A DNA stretch of 64,000 nucleotides from Metaphire vulgaris (GCA_018105865.1 CM030853.1:730501-794500), one strand, 5' to 3'; shown: positions 1 through 12,203, counted from the first letter of the stretch. Notes: generated by a model not told the origin, from the sequence alone. Numbers and translations are program-made.

Positions 1-158
1 TAAATTGTTTTATGAAATCCATATTTTGTGCCTGCTTATCCAGGCGCTTTCCAGTAGTTTCTTGCATTGAGCTCTAAGGTCGATTCTGCCTTCATTCGCC
101 AGACGGCGTTGGTCGCTTAACCTAATATGAATAGGAGGCAAGAGATTTTGCTCATACA

Positions 159-335
159 CAGTGGCGGCTCTAGGATTTGGCAAGTGGGGGGGGGGGCGTT
201 GGGGTGGCAACTTCTAATCACGGGGGCCAACCATTTGTTGTTTAATGTATGTAGCATTAAGTATAGGTCCCAACTGGGGGACAGGCACTCGATAGGGGGC
301 ACGGCCCCTCTGCCCCCCTGGTGGAGCCGCCACTG
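159..335. mobile_element. hAT-type MITE, intact (family A)
   Basis: The 177-bp element has inverted ends CAGTGGCGGCTC and GAGCCGCCACTG. It is flanked on both sides by the same 8 bases, CTCATACA (151-158 and 336-343). Terminal CAGTGGCG-type repeats with an 8-bp target duplication are the hallmark of hAT transposons. There is no coding capacity, so it is a non-autonomous element. Related intact copies lie at 18916-19100 and 27789-27994. Confidence 0.88.
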
Positions 336-343
336 CTCATACA

Positions 344-1668
344 TCGACAATTTCTTCATGAATTTCAAGCCTTGAACATCGGAAATTAATGGCGTATTGT
401 TGTCGCTGAAAGCTTTTGGAAAATTACCACCAGTTCTGCAGTATCAGTAGTAGGCTACTAGTTAGAAATATCAAGTGAACATGTTAAATCATTTTCACAG
501 CTCTATAAAACCTGTCACTTCTTCACTTTCTTCGTGCAAATAACTTCTTTGCCATGATATATAATTAACGCACTTTCAAGTTCCACATAAACTATAATTA
601 CTTGCAACTGCGTGGAACCATAGCTGTATATTATTCAATAGGCTCACAATTCACACAAGCTACTCTGAAAAAAAGACACCAGACACACTGCTGTACATAG
701 AATAATCTCTAATTGTTTATTTTAAAACAAAAAAATCAGAACTAAACCGTCATTATGGAAAAAACATAATTAGTCATAATATGTGGCTGAATGCAACAGG
801 CAGTTACTTTATTTCTCTAACCACAAAAATCCTATTAAATGTGGGAAAGTTATTTAGAAACTCTAAAGCATTAGTCAACTGACCAGAATCACACAACAAC
901 AGATTTACATCATGATATGGTGACACTGTAATAATAAATTCAAGATACCTAAAAATTACAATCGTCGGAACTTCAGTACAGTACAAAATGCATGCAAATA
1001 CAAAATTTACTACTGAATGTAACTGCAGTTACTAATGCTACCAGTAATTAATACATCCAGCTGAAAAGGTCTATAATCAAGTGACCACTGGTTTCAGTAA
1101 GTATGATCATGTGCAACAAGTCAATCTGTGTCATAAAGCAAAAATATCGTGCTTAAGCTCCAATCATGCACACCAGTTTTTTTACAGGCAACCATAAAAA
1201 GTTGTCAATTACAGAAGACAAACAAACTTTAAAACATTTTCCAATTTTAGCAGATGCAAAAAATGATGAGAGTGCAATGATATTATTATTATCATCATTA
1301 TTATTATTAAAGAACACATAATTTTAACGAAGAAGGTATAATTGCTGTTAAGAATTCACATAACACAATAAGACATAAAATATGCCATCACAATTCACTC
1401 AGTAGCATAAAAGCAGTAATTTTGCCGACAGTTAAATAACAAGATATAAAATTCATGACTAATTCATCTTGCGGGTATTTTTACAAACCATTTCCAACTA
1501 GGATCTCAACAATAAATAAGTTTGCACCACGCACAGTTCATACAACCTACTATGGATAAAACTTATCCAGAGAAAATCGAGAAGTTGCAATGTCAATTTT
1601 GCATCTGTGCCAAATTCTACACCTGGCAATTCTTCACACACTGTAAAATAACTCTCAGTAAAAGTGAG
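344..1668. other. AT-rich non-coding stretch
   Basis: AT-rich sequence with only short chance reading frames and a small (ATT) run near 1280-1310. I see no gene or recognised repeat family here. Confidence 0.5.

Positions 1669-1737
<69 letters not shown>
1669..1737. repeat. (ATC)n microsatellite
   Basis: About 23 uninterrupted ATC units. The poly-Asp and poly-Ile frames across it are artefacts of the repeat. Confidence 0.97.
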
Positions 1738-1738
<1 letters not shown>

Positions 1739-3353
1739 CCACAATCCCAAAACGGCGTTAATTTTCCAACAGCCTGAAACAGCCATTCACAAATCGTCCA
1801 ACTATGAATTTTACTTTTACCCAAAGATTTAATTCCAACACTAAAGCCACATTTCAAAGAAACAAGATAATTCTTACAACCAACACTTCACACATTTCAG
1901 CACATACGAACGACGCAAATGATACAGCGCTGAAAATGTTCCTAAAACATAGTTATCATTTCCCTATGCTTCCACCGAGAAGATGTTCATCTCCACAACA
2001 TGTGACTGCAAAATGTTATTTCCTTAGTAATAACAAATTTGATTTCATCATTTACTTTATAACAGACAGTCAAGGGGCTAGCAAATGGCAGACTGGATCG
2101 TCAGAACATGGCCTGGGACACTCTGCCCCACAGGGCACAAAGCACTACCACTGCATTCTGCCACCTGTTATGACTAGAGTGAATTATGTCTACAGTGCAC
2201 AGTGCAGCCAATGCCACAAGATTGAACCTGTACAGAGCAGCCTAATCATAAACAATTATGTAAATCCATACGAACACAAGCAGCTAAATCCAAGGAACCT
2301 TATTCATAACGTTGAAAACAAACTAAATCAGTTCACTCGTGGCAAATAACAGAAGTTGTGTTTGGTCTTACAGAACCAAAGCACTAACGGGTCAATCATG
2401 AATGGAAAAACTGGCCCAAGATGCACAAGCACTTTCAACCGGCAGAAACTGCACTCAGAATAGCCCCATGACAGAAAAAGAACAAATCTCACACCCAGTT
2501 CTGAATTATGCCAAATGAAATCAACCAAAACTAACGTTGATGCACAAAAACCAAGAGGCCGATAAATTGAAATTCTGAACGTCTGTCCAAAAAACAATTC
2601 CACTGACAATCCTGGTTGCAGACATTCTGACACGTACGCCGCACACACGGTCATCGCACACAGTCACTGCATTAGGCACAGCCAGTGCAAAAGTGCAACC
2701 GCCAATTCATTCCTACTAAATAAGCTAATAACTGGTTCTTATAAAAGATAAACAGTATTCAGAATCACAAAACAGACCAGACATGTTTTTACATGATCTC
2801 AATGACTAAATATAAACACTGAAATAATAATAATATTACCGTCTGCAAGGTCTGATAAATAGCTACCATGTTCTTGTTTATAATCAGAAAGTGATCACCT
2901 TAAAAGTTCTCCATAGTTAATCCATTGCCATGACAACAATCTATAATTCCTTATCATCAAAATATAATCATCAAACCGGTTTTCATAAAAAATATTTTCA
3001 ACAGCACTCAATAATTGTATAATGCAAGAATTTCCCCGAATGACATCAACTTTCAATAGAAATTAAATAATTTATTGATAACATAATAGCTTTAATATTC
3101 TGTGAAAGAAAAACTGGAAAAAAATATGATAAGCTGCATCGCTACGTCAAAGCCGGCAAAAAGTGGAGAGTCTGTAATCATGATGCAAAAATTTACACAC
3201 GTGCAAACACAAGTTTGTAAAATAATAATACAAAGTAGAGAGCGTGGCATGCTGAATGCTGACGACAGTGGCTTGACCGTTGCTGCTATCATGGTTGGAA
3301 AATGACCGACGGTGACTTTGCCAAATCAAAAGACAGTGTCTAATCTCGCGTCA
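1738..3353 (-). other. ABHD17 downstream/3' UTR region
   Basis: Lies 3' of the ABHD17 stop codon on the minus strand and probably includes its 3' UTR. A minus-strand AATAAA occurs at 3071-3076, about 280 bp past the stop. One 181-codon plus-strand frame (1804-2349) is open but Asn/Lys-rich and matches no family I know. Nothing else is visible. Confidence 0.4.
3071..3076 (-). terminator. candidate poly(A) signal of ABHD17
   Basis: The plus strand reads TTTATT, which is AATAAA on the gene strand, about 280 bp downstream of the ABHD17 stop. The hexamer is common in AT-rich DNA, so position is the only support. Confidence 0.3.
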
Positions 3354-4839
3354 TTAACTGAGAGAAGTGACCGCTAGTTCGGTGTCGATTAGCTTCTTAA
3401 GACGGTCCAGGTACTGAGTGTACAGTTCGATGTCGTTGTGGCCCGCGCCCTCAACCCACAGCGGGGCCACGGTCCGCGGACAGCGCTCGTAGATGGCAAG
3501 GCCGTGAGAGAAATCGATGACTTCGTCCTCGGTCCCGTGAATCACGAGCACGGGAGAAGTTATGCGAGGCACTTTCTCGATGCTGGCGACAATACAGCAA
3601 AACAAAGATGTTTACGATAAGCAAATATGGAATACATCCATTGCATACTTACAGTAATATGGCTTTAATGAACCATCCCATCAAAGATGTTTAACGGAAA
3701 TTAACTCAAGGAATTTAAAGACATCAACCTCTTGCAAAGTATAAGATCGTAAAATGGAAAGACTTTACTTGAGTTATCCAATCAAAACATCCTAAAATAT
3801 CCAGCAATTTTCAAGTATGCCATTAGTAAAGGCCAGAGAGAAGAGCATTTTTGTGGTCTACTAAAGTTTCAGGCCTACTGCAGAAATGTGTCAGAATAAT
3901 CAAACAGAAAACAGTTTTTAAAAATTAGACAATGACCCTTTTGTGCTCTTCACATTCTCATCATTCATCAACAAAGCTTTAACAAGTTGAAGAGTAAATC
4001 CCAAGCAAAGTCAAATTCCAAAGTCAATACACATCTAGAACCATAATGAAATCTTTATCTTGGCGAACACTCCAAGAGGCGTTCAAAACTGTCTGCACCC
4101 TGCACAATTTAACAATTATTTATTTAATTTCTCTTGAAGGTCAACGGCATTGTGAAACCAGCTGCAAACATTTCAGAATAAAAGTCACCGACCTTGTGAA
4201 GACATCCAAGCAACACGTTCTCTTGATTAGCGGAAACGCGACTCTCATGCCAGACATCAACGGGGAATGCAGAATTACGGCACCGACCTCGTATCTCGAA
4301 GCCAGGTCGACGGTCGGCACCGTTCCAATGCTCTGACCGTAAAGGATAATGTTCTCGGGGTTGATGCCGTACCTCGTCCGCAGCGCCTGCCAGGCGGCGT
4401 TGATGTCTGCATACATGTTCTGTTCCGACGGCTTTCCGGAGCTGATGCCGTAACCTGAGTAGTCGTAGCTGAAAATGTTGCAGTTTATGCGAACTGAGAG
4501 CCCGACATAGAAGCTGCTCATCTGGCCGAGATCGACGGCGTTCCCGTGGCTGAACAGCATCGTGTATCGGGCGCTGGGACAGGTGCGGACGTAGGCGCAG
4601 GCGACGCGGTTGCCTTTCGACGAATGTGTCATGAAAACCTCGATGCAGTCCAGTTCTTTCTGAGAATATTGCCACTCGGAACGCTCAGACAACACGAAGT
4701 TGTAGCGCATGTTTGACTCGTCTGTGGTAATTGAATAAGTTGGTTCTGGCGGCATGAATGCCAGCTTTGATGCGATCTTTGAGGGGCATGGCGGACAGCA
4801 GAAAAGACCACACAACTCTCGAAACGACAGGCCATTCAT
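3354..4839 (-). CDS. ABHD17: ABHD17-type alpha/beta hydrolase, protein depalmitoylase
   Basis: Two coding exons on the minus strand, 4839-4193 and 3582-3354, join in phase through a GT-AG intron to give 291 residues, against 288 for human ABHD17B. The N terminus carries the cysteine cluster [13 protein letters not shown], which in this family is palmitoylated and anchors the enzyme to membranes. Downstream are the oxyanion region [11 protein letters not shown] (~96-106), the nucleophile motif GQSIGT with Ser170, Asp235 in [10 protein letters not shown] and His264 in GAGHND, so the catalytic triad is complete and spaced as in vertebrate ABHD17. Known family members remove palmitate from Ras and synaptic proteins at the plasma membrane and endosomes. 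The start is the ATG just before the cysteine cluster. The paralogue type (A, B or C) cannot be assigned. Confidence 0.96.
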
Positions 4840-5817
4840 TTCGAGGGTATTTTCTGTTAAATACTAAAGTCCAATCAAACGTTTATCAATTGAGTCAAGC
4901 AACAACAACAAAATTAAACTGCTTAGTATCAAATCGAAAACATATATCTACTCAAAATCAATTGGCACGTTTATACAGGATACAGCATTAGGAAATAAGC
5001 AGTAACAATTGAAGCAATGAGTAAAAATTCAAGAATGGAGGGAGTGGCTAATGGAGAAAATGGAGATTAGAATACAAGAAATTCTCTAAAGCTGTCAAAT
5101 ATTCAATCCATCATAAAATACTCGGAATATCGTCCCATTAAACGTAACAAATCAGAAGAACTCTGAAATATCTGCGCTAAATAAGTTATCTTGATATTAT
5201 TCCTTGTTAGATAACAGATTTCTCAATGTGCGGGTATCTGTACCCGCTGCCAAAAAGAACAACGACCTGCGTTTTATGATACCTTTCGATGCTATTTTTT
5301 TACCTGAAAACCTCTCACGAAAATAGGCGCTACAAAATCCACCGTGTATCTTCGTCACTACGACTACGATTAGGAATTAAAAATGAATTTTTATTTAAAA
5401 CAAACTTCTTTCATAGTCTCGTCAAATAGAATTCATTCCGTCATTCGCGTAGGAAACTGTGACATAAACCTGTAGAAACCCGTAGGTCATTTGAATTTTG
5501 ATAATTTTTTTCACAATTAAATAATCTGCAAATTTGCTATCAAAATGTCAACAATTTTGAATTTTCGATATTTTTAAGTAAATATTTCCATTAATTGGCT
5601 CATATAATGCTTTTTATGTGGCTCACGCCAGTCTGTCAGAACAGTCAGATCATCCAAAAAGCCTTCATACAAATCAGAGAATAATAGTTTATAAACACGA
5701 TGGATTCGTAAAACAATTTTTTCAATGAAATTTCATTGTTTAGAACAAATAACTTGTAGCTTTGAACTAACCAAAAACGCCAAATTGCCAACTATGTGTA
5801 TTGTTTAATTGTGTGGA
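4840..5817. other. upstream of ABHD17
   Basis: AT-rich sequence 5' of the ABHD17 start, presumably holding the 5' UTR and promoter. I see no convincing first non-coding exon, TATA box or repeat. Confidence 0.4.
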
Positions 5818-6042
5818 CAGGGTCATCCATAAATGACGTCTATCAGCAACGTCGCCACGGGGTTGTTTGGGGTTGTTCAAACAACCCCACTTTAAAAAAT
5901 ATTACCAACACAATTGATGTAAATCCGTTGACTTTGTTGAAAGGGGGGATAGCGGGGTGAGGGGTCGGCCGCGGGTTCAGTGTTCAGTTGCAGAGTGCCT
6001 TCAGTTAACAACCCCACTTTTGCAAAACCTGGCTACGCCACT
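5818..6042. mobile_element. degenerate transposon fragment with hAT-type 3' end
   Basis: The right end reads CCTGGCTACGCCACTG, the standard hAT-type terminus seen elsewhere in the window. The left part begins with GGGTCATCCATAAATGACGTC, also found near 23900 and resembling a different MITE end. It is probably two elements, one nested in or abutting the other, with a duplicated phrase about ACAACCCCAC inside. Confidence 0.5.
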
Positions 6043-6564
6043 GCGCTCTATGAGAGAAGCCTATTGAAGGCCTGTTGAATAGAAGGTATATAGGCCCTAG
6101 ATATGTAAAAATCTAATCGATTTGAAGACATTCTACGCCAAAATCCACATTTTCCTCTTGTTCCTTCTTCATTGCTTTAAACTTTGGAAGAATAATCAAT
6201 AATATCAATCTCAATTTCGATCTACAGGGTTCGAAATAGAGCACGCCCAGCCATTTCATACTACACACACTAACGCCATTGACTGTACGAGAACGACGGA
6301 CGTAAACTATATGCAAGTCCTGCCGAATATCATGGTCGCGGCTCTCTGGGCCCCTGTGGCCCTATCGTGATCCTGTTTGTGCTCATTCTAATCTGGGTTT
6401 TAACTGAACTGCGAGAGATGTCGTTGACGTAGCCATAGTGGACGTCCGCAGAAATTTTGTCAGAGGGTGTGCAAAACAGGGTCTTGTGACGAAAGAAACA
6501 ATTAATTTTACTTTTTTCATAACCGCAATTTTTCCAGTAGGGTGCAATTGCATCCCGTTCCGAC

Positions 6565-6838
6565 CTGTGGCGTAGCGAGGGGGCCAGTGGGGGCGAACCG
6601 CCCCGGGCGGCACTTTTGCTCTAGAAGCGGCATTTTCGAAGATAACGTTTTTTGCTTGTCAGGGAACTTATTTGCGAAGTAAGGTTTTTTAGCTTGCAAA
6701 GAAATTTAGAAAGTTGCGAGAAAAGGTTATTTGCTTGTCAGGAATTTTAGGAAGTGTGATGGTCTTTTTTGGTTGCCAGATTTTTCGGAGGCGGCACCAT
6801 TTTCGCCCCAGGCGGCACTTTGCCTCGCTACGCCACTG
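6565..6838. mobile_element. hAT-type MITE (family B)
   Basis: Ends are CTGTGGCGTAGCGAGG and CCTCGCTACGCCACTG. The flanking octamers GTTCCGAC and GTTACAAC agree at 6 of 8 positions, consistent with an aged 8-bp target duplication. Non-coding, with internal GGCGGCAC direct repeats. Confidence 0.75.
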
Positions 6839-7045
6839 GTTACAACCCCTCCGGGGGCCCATGGGCGTAGCCAGGGCTCCTGAACAGGGAGCACGCCGAT
6901 ATTTTCGGATAAAAGAGTAAAATTCTCAAAAGCAGTCAGCGAATTCCTCTGCTTTTCTCGATCACGTGATGGAGTTTTGATTTATAATTAATTATGTTTA
7001 AACGTTTTCTACAGAAGCTGGGTTAGTAAATGTTGAGAGCAATAA

Positions 7046-7094
7046 TTATAGTGGTTTCAACGCAGGCTAATGCCTCATAAAGCACATAAAATCA

Positions 7095-7172
<78 letters not shown>
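7046..7172 (+). mobile_element. stem-loop plus (ATT)n unit, diverged copy
   Basis: A diverged copy of the 24-25 kb module: TAGTGGTTTCAACGCAGGCT, then AAAATCACATT, then about 25 ATT units. The match to the 24386 and 34476 copies runs right up to the microsatellite, so the (ATT)n belongs to the unit and is not a chance neighbour. Confidence 0.6.
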
Positions 7173-7289
7173 GTAGGGTTTTATTATTATTATTAAAACG
7201 CATCATAGTTATTATCCACTGACAGACATTGTTGACATTTCGTAGTACTAGAAAATTTTAAATGACGGGAATTATCCAGATGACGAACA

Positions 7290-7602
7290 TTGTTGACATT
7301 TGACGTACTGACGTCATCTAGAGATTTTAAAATGCTTAAGAGGTCGTCGTCGCGAGATTACGGCAACCGCCGAAGGGCGGCTAATTTGACGACGACGGAA
7401 GACAATGGCGGTTGTCGTGGCAACGTCTTGTTCTCGTTGACCTTTCGCGTTTGGCCGGTGTTGCGCGAAATCACTTTTCGCCTGACTTCGATTATCGGCA
7501 AAATTGTCCTCGGAAGTGTGTCCTCGGACGGAGGCGAAGAGGACGCCACTTCCGGGGCAACGACTTCCGATTGTGGTGGATCTAGTTTGTGTCACGTCCG
7601 TC
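7290..7602. other. CpG-rich island, no gene recognised
   Basis: A GC- and CpG-rich patch in AT-rich surroundings, open on both strands for about 90-105 codons, with a TGACGTCA palindrome near 7309. The translations match no family I know. It could be a promoter/first exon or an unrecognised coding exon. Confidence 0.3.
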
Positions 7603-7770
7603 CATAGGCGGATTTTGAGTTTGATATTTGGCTAGGCTAGCATGAGGGTCTGGGGGTGCCATCCAGCATGCGATAGACCGGGTGTTGATTGAAAAACAAT
7701 TTTTTTTGTTTTGGTGGGATTAGTTGGGTAGGCTTAAGCCTACCCTAGCCTTTAATAAAATCCGCCTATG
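7603..7770. mobile_element. MITE with CATAGGCGGATTTT ends
   Basis: A 168-bp segment bounded by perfect 14-bp inverted repeats, CATAGGCGGATTTT and AAAATCCGCCTATG. There is no open frame. I see no clear target duplication, so the superfamily is unassigned. Confidence 0.7.
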
Positions 7771-7808
7771 TCGAATGGTACGACGTCACCTTTCGTCTGA
7801 ATAATAGA

Positions 7809-8163
7809 TTGGAAAGGAAGAGGACAAGAAGAAGGAGAGAAAGAAGAAGAAGAAGGAGGTGGAGGAGGAGGTGGAGGAGGAGGTGGATGAGGTGGAAGAG
7901 AAGAAGAAGAAGAAAATGAAGAAGAAGAAGAAGAAGAAGAAGAAGAAGAGAAAGAAGAAGAAGAAGAAGAAGAAGAAGAAGAAGAAGAAGAAGAAGAAGA
8001 AGAAGAAGAAGAAGAAGAAGAAGGTTAACCGGAAAAACTACTCGGCGAATATCGCAAGCCGAATAAAGCATCAAATACAAAACCCCGTTTCTTTCTTCTT
8101 CTTCTAAATCTTCTTCTTCTTCCTCCTCCTCCTCCTCCTCCTCCTCCTCCTCTTCTTCTTCTC
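7809..8163. repeat. (GAA)n purine block facing a pyrimidine block
   Basis: Positions 7809-8024 are almost pure purine (GAA and GGA units). After a ~65-bp spacer, 8088-8163 is almost pure pyrimidine (CTT and CCT). The two arms can pair, or form triplex/H-DNA. The Lys/Glu- and Leu-rich frames are artefacts. Confidence 0.93.
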
Positions 8164-10260
8164 CAATATCCCCTCGTTTTCTGTCCCGCTCCCGATCTTC
8201 AAATCCTTAATCTATCTTAATCTTAAAATCTTAATCTTAAAAGCTTAATCTATCTCCGTTCATATAGAAATGCTACTTTTTTGAAAGCGGATTAGAGTCT
8301 GATTGCTTATTTGCTAATCCTGGCGTAGGCATAATTAGTTTTTTAAACGACGCTCGATCTGTTTTACACTGCTAGAAATAAATTCAGAGCAGATTCAATC
8401 TTTGCTATCATAAGTGATGAAGTGAATTCGTGAACGGCGGGATTATATTATGACGAACGCCTCTGTTCGCTCTTGAACTGTCAGATTGACTCACTCGGCG
8501 AAAAATAACGGGGCCAGAAGACAGCGTTGCATTTTTAATTAGCTAATTAAGCTAATTAATTAGAATACAGTATGTGCTAATTATAATTCTAATTAATCAC
8601 TACTACCCATAGCCAAGGGCCACACACTGAGAAGCAACTAGTGCCAATGACTGTATGAGAATGAGGAACAGCAATTGAAAGGACTGCCAAATACCTAGAG
8701 GAGTGATTAGTAGGTCAATGCAACTAAAAATATGTGATTTGCAAGTCCATAGATATGGCACAAACCATCTTCTATAAGCCGTGCCTGATTAGGCCAGGCA
8801 GTGACCATTGATTTTCTATAACCAACAGGAAAAAAATAAAATTTAATATTTACTTCTCCTATGCTGACGTGAAATATCATACGAACATAATTTTCTTCTC
8901 TTACTAAACGCTTCGCGAATAAGCTGGTACACTGGCGCCAGGTCTACTGGCAGCGCTATAAAATTTCATTTTACTTACTTACAGTTACCTACATACTTAC
9001 TTACGGCTCACGTGCAGAAATTCTTTTGCTGTTTAAAACCTGCTTTACAAAAAGAGCGTCCACGACTTCGCTCCATCCCCCCCTCCTCCCCCCACCACCC
9101 CCTCATTTTCAAGGAGCCGCGGCGCGAGACGCCCGCTCAACCGTCATCTTTTACCACCTAATGTCATCCGCTGCACTTTCAACGCGGCGTCGGAAAATTG
9201 AAGAAGGTGCGGGAAATGTCGGCTACAATTTTCGCTCAAACTTTCCCTAAATGACGACGGAAAATGCCACGTACTGTGTATACGCAGAGCATCGCAAATT
9301 GATTCCAAATTGGTTTGAAATAAATGTCTCTCCGATAATCTTCAAAGTTTTAGGAGGCTCGAATAGCTTCTCTGGACCTTTAAGTATAGTTGTCTTCACA
9401 GTCGCAGTAATAAACTTCGACCCCCCAGCCGACCCAGCGCACGGGACGGACCACGACCCGTCCATATAATCTCCATAGCAACAGCGACAGTTCTGACCCG
9501 GTGACCCGACAAATCCATCCGCGTGAAAAATAAATGCGCCGAACATCTGACGTCATTGCCTGACTACGTCACGCAACATGACTCCACTTTTCACGTAGAC
9601 GTAGAGTGCTGTAGACTTGCAGAGGCGTAGAGCGAAACGCGACGAGGGACTCTTGCCATGCGTCTATTTCATAATTCTGAGAAGAAAGAACGCCTGCATC
9701 TGTCCAGAGGGAAACCTTTCGTCAATTTCTGGTTGTATAGCAATTGATTCGACATCTGACGCTGAAAGTCTGCATACATGCACACGTACATGTACGAGAG
9801 CACCTGTCATTTCCAGCTTTAACGCTTTACGATAGGTGTCGAAGATTTCCGTTTATTATACAGTGGACTGCTCTCAGAACTTGGATCCATTAGAAGAATG
9901 TGGATGGGCAGAAGATATATGCTGGACACATTTGTAACCAGCAGTTGTAGACCTATACCAACTGATAGGTACAGTAAGTGCATTGTAAAATAAGGCAAAA
10001 ACGCGACTTTAGCAAGTGCAGGTCAGACGTTTAACTTTTCGAATGCTTTGGTGAAGTACGTTGACTTTAGAATAGGCCTAAATATAATATTATAATTTTT
10101 CTTCAAAAGCTTTTTGACGTTGAAAAGTCGCGGATATTTCTGGCGAAGATTTCATCGATTGATTCCAGGATTCTGGAGGAGATGTCCTCGGTTTAGGTGC
10201 CTTTGAATTGGCGACTGCAGATTTCTCGGCCTCGGTCGGCGTCGTCGTGGTCGTCTGCCA
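8164..10260. other. intergenic, 3' of the receptor gene
   Basis: Mostly featureless. At 8920-9006 there is a retroposon-like tail, AGCGCTATAAAA followed by (TTAC) units, similar to one at 43640-43680. A TGACGTCA palindrome lies at about 9549. The 3' UTR of the minus-strand receptor should begin at 10260 and run leftwards, but I cannot set its end. Confidence 0.35.
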
Positions 10261-10306
10261 TCACGAGGCAGTTCGTTCCGACCGTCCAACCGTTCTCCGT
10301 CCGGTT

Positions 10307-10346
<40 letters not shown>

Positions 10347-11584
10347 CGACTCCCCCTCCTCCCCCGCCGCCGTCTACGCCGTCGCTTTGTTCGACCTCGG
10401 TCATCCCTCTTCGTCGTCCGAACGCCACGAGTTTCCGGAACGTGTCTCTGAACTGTCGACTCATCGCGCAGTAGATGAAGAAATTGACCGGATAGCTGAG
10501 TATGATGAACAGGTTGATCCACATCGGCGCTACATAATTTGCGTCGTCGACGATGACGCCGAGGTCAAAGGTATTGTCGACGATCATGACGATGAAGAGG
10601 ATTGCCATCGGCAGCTCGGCCACCAGAAACACCCCGACGACCACCACCAGCATCAGCGTGGTGACGTTGCTGTCCGCCAGGCGGCGACACTCCCACTTCC
10701 GGTTCTGCTTGAGCAGCTGGGCGCGACGCGCATGCGCGGTGCGCATCGTCTGGACGAGCAGAGCGTTGAGCGCTATGAGCAGAAGGCAGGGAACCAGATG
10801 GATGAAGACGACGCGGAACCAGTAGTAGACGTTGAAGTAGACGTTGGCGTTGTTCTTAACGAACTCCGCGTGGTCTTCGACGCAACCGACCACTGGTCGA
10901 CCGTCGACCAGAGATCGCAGGTCGACCCGGAACGAAGTCGTTCTCGGCGAACCGCGTCACCTGCGACGCCAGCGCCACGGCGTACACCGCGGCGATCACC
11001 TTGACGACGTTCGACATCGTACACCATCGCTTGGCAACGGCCGGGCGGCAGACGCAAACGTACCGGTGCGTTGCCAGGGCAACGGTCAGCCAGACGGACG
11101 CCGTGTGGAAGACGGTGGGGACGTAGTTGGTGAGGCAGTAGAAGACGAAGCACCACCGGTGCGGGACCCAGTCGCGGTAGTTGCCGAGGGTGTAGAAGTG
11201 CAGGAAGCAGGGAAGGGGCAGGAGTCCGGTCAGCATGTCACTCATCGCCATGGCAACGAGGAGCGTGTTCGACGGACTGCGCATGGACTTCTTGAGTAGG
11301 ACGACGCAGATGAGGATGTTGGTAACGACGGTGAGGAGGACTATCGGTGGAGAGAGGATGCCGTGGACGGCGAAGGAGGAGGGGCTGTTGGGCAGCAGGA
11401 GGACTTCGACACAAGAGGTCGTCACATTGTCGTCATCCGGGTATTCGTCGTCACTCCTCCTCCTCTCCGGGCCCCCATCCCCATCCCCCGCTCCTCCTCC
11501 GGGCGTGTCCTGGCAGATGCGGATCGTCGGCGATTCCTCGGTGGAAGGAGTTCCGGATCCGTTGGAAGACGGAAGGACGAGCAT
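10261..11584 (-). CDS. sex-peptide/myoinhibitory-peptide receptor-like GPCR, one frameshift
   Basis: A single-exon class A receptor of about 440 residues. The sequence from TM2 to TM3 (SPSNTLLVAMAMSDMLTGLL, then VFHTASVWLTVALATHRYVC) and from TM5 to TM7 (NVTTLMLVVVVGVFLVAELP, then SYPVNFFIYCAMSRQFRDTF) follows the arthropod sex-peptide receptor/MIP receptor family closely. It includes the RY of the DRY-like site, the NPxxY variant YPVNFFIY, and the extracellular cysteines of WCFVF and VGCVED. The extracellular N terminus is about 70 residues with NGS and NVT glycosylation sites. The two halves lie in adjacent frames. Reading one G fewer in the GGG run (plus-strand CCC, 10926-10928) restores one continuous frame, pointing to an assembly error or a recent null allele. 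The cytoplasmic tail ends in long Gly runs from (GCC)n near 10309-10375. The start is an ATG at 11584. Confidence 0.9.
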
Positions 11585-11867
11585 CTCTCCGATGGACTGA
11601 CTAACTAACAGAGGCCGAACAAGACCAACTGAGTCTTAGAATAGAACATCAAAACGCAAAGACGTGTAGACTTAGCGTTTATTCAGATAAAACAAACCTC
11701 GATTCGCAGACATGTTTAGCATTTATTTTTGATCTAAATTTCAGTTCTGTTTAGAGAAGCCAAAGCACAGCATTCGGGGGGGGGGAGGGGGAGCAAAGCT
11801 AATGCCCCCCCCCATAACTGCTGGAAGGTGGGAAATTTTAATGGGCAGTTAGCGCTATGGTAATTTC
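11585..11867. other. upstream of the receptor start
   Basis: Immediate 5' flank of the receptor gene. It contains a G-run/C-run stretch near 11777-11815 but no identifiable promoter motif. Confidence 0.3.
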
Positions 11868-12150
11868 AAAAGAAAATTGGAAGCTGTAGAGATGTGGTTT
11901 CCCAAGCGCATGCAAAACAGATTCGTGGACAGAAAATACAAATTATCAGACCCTAATGCGGAAGCCATGTGCCATCGTTTGGCGAAAGAAAATAAAAGAG
12001 AAAATGATGTAAACCCAAATAAAACAGAAGTTCACATTTTTGGAAACATAATAAGAAAGCACGGACTGGAAAATCTGATAATGACAGGGAAGACAGAGGG
12101 ATAATAAAGAGCAAGAGGAAGACAGAATATAAAATACACAAAGAGAAGCA
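11868..12150 (+). mobile_element. LINE remnant, C-terminal end of a reverse-transcriptase polyprotein
   Basis: The plus-strand frame from about 11876 reads LEAVEMWFPKRM, then EVHIFGNIIRKHGLENLIM, then TGKTEG. Two stops follow, and then RARGRQ in the same frame. This is the familiar pattern at the end of non-LTR retrotransposon polyproteins (EMWxxRRM ... FLGHxxRxxGLExLxxTGKxxGKRxRGRQR). It is 5'-truncated and has stops, so it is dead. Its 3' side runs directly into the (ACT)n array. Confidence 0.72.
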
Positions 12151-12203
12151 ACTGGAATAAAAAGAAGACATTGAGGAACTGATTAAAAAAGAGAGCACAG
12201 AGA

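Noticed and set aside
1804..2349. 181-codon plus-strand open frame with an ATG
   Set aside because: Composition is Asn/Lys/His-rich, there is no recognisable domain, and it lies antisense to the likely ABHD17 3' UTR. Chance opening in AT-rich DNA is more likely.
4124..4675. 183-codon minus-strand frame overlapping ABHD17
   Set aside because: Arg/His-rich shadow in another frame of the ABHD17 exon.
10387..11299. Long plus-strand frames opposite the receptor gene
   Set aside because: They are antisense shadows of a GC-rich coding exon.
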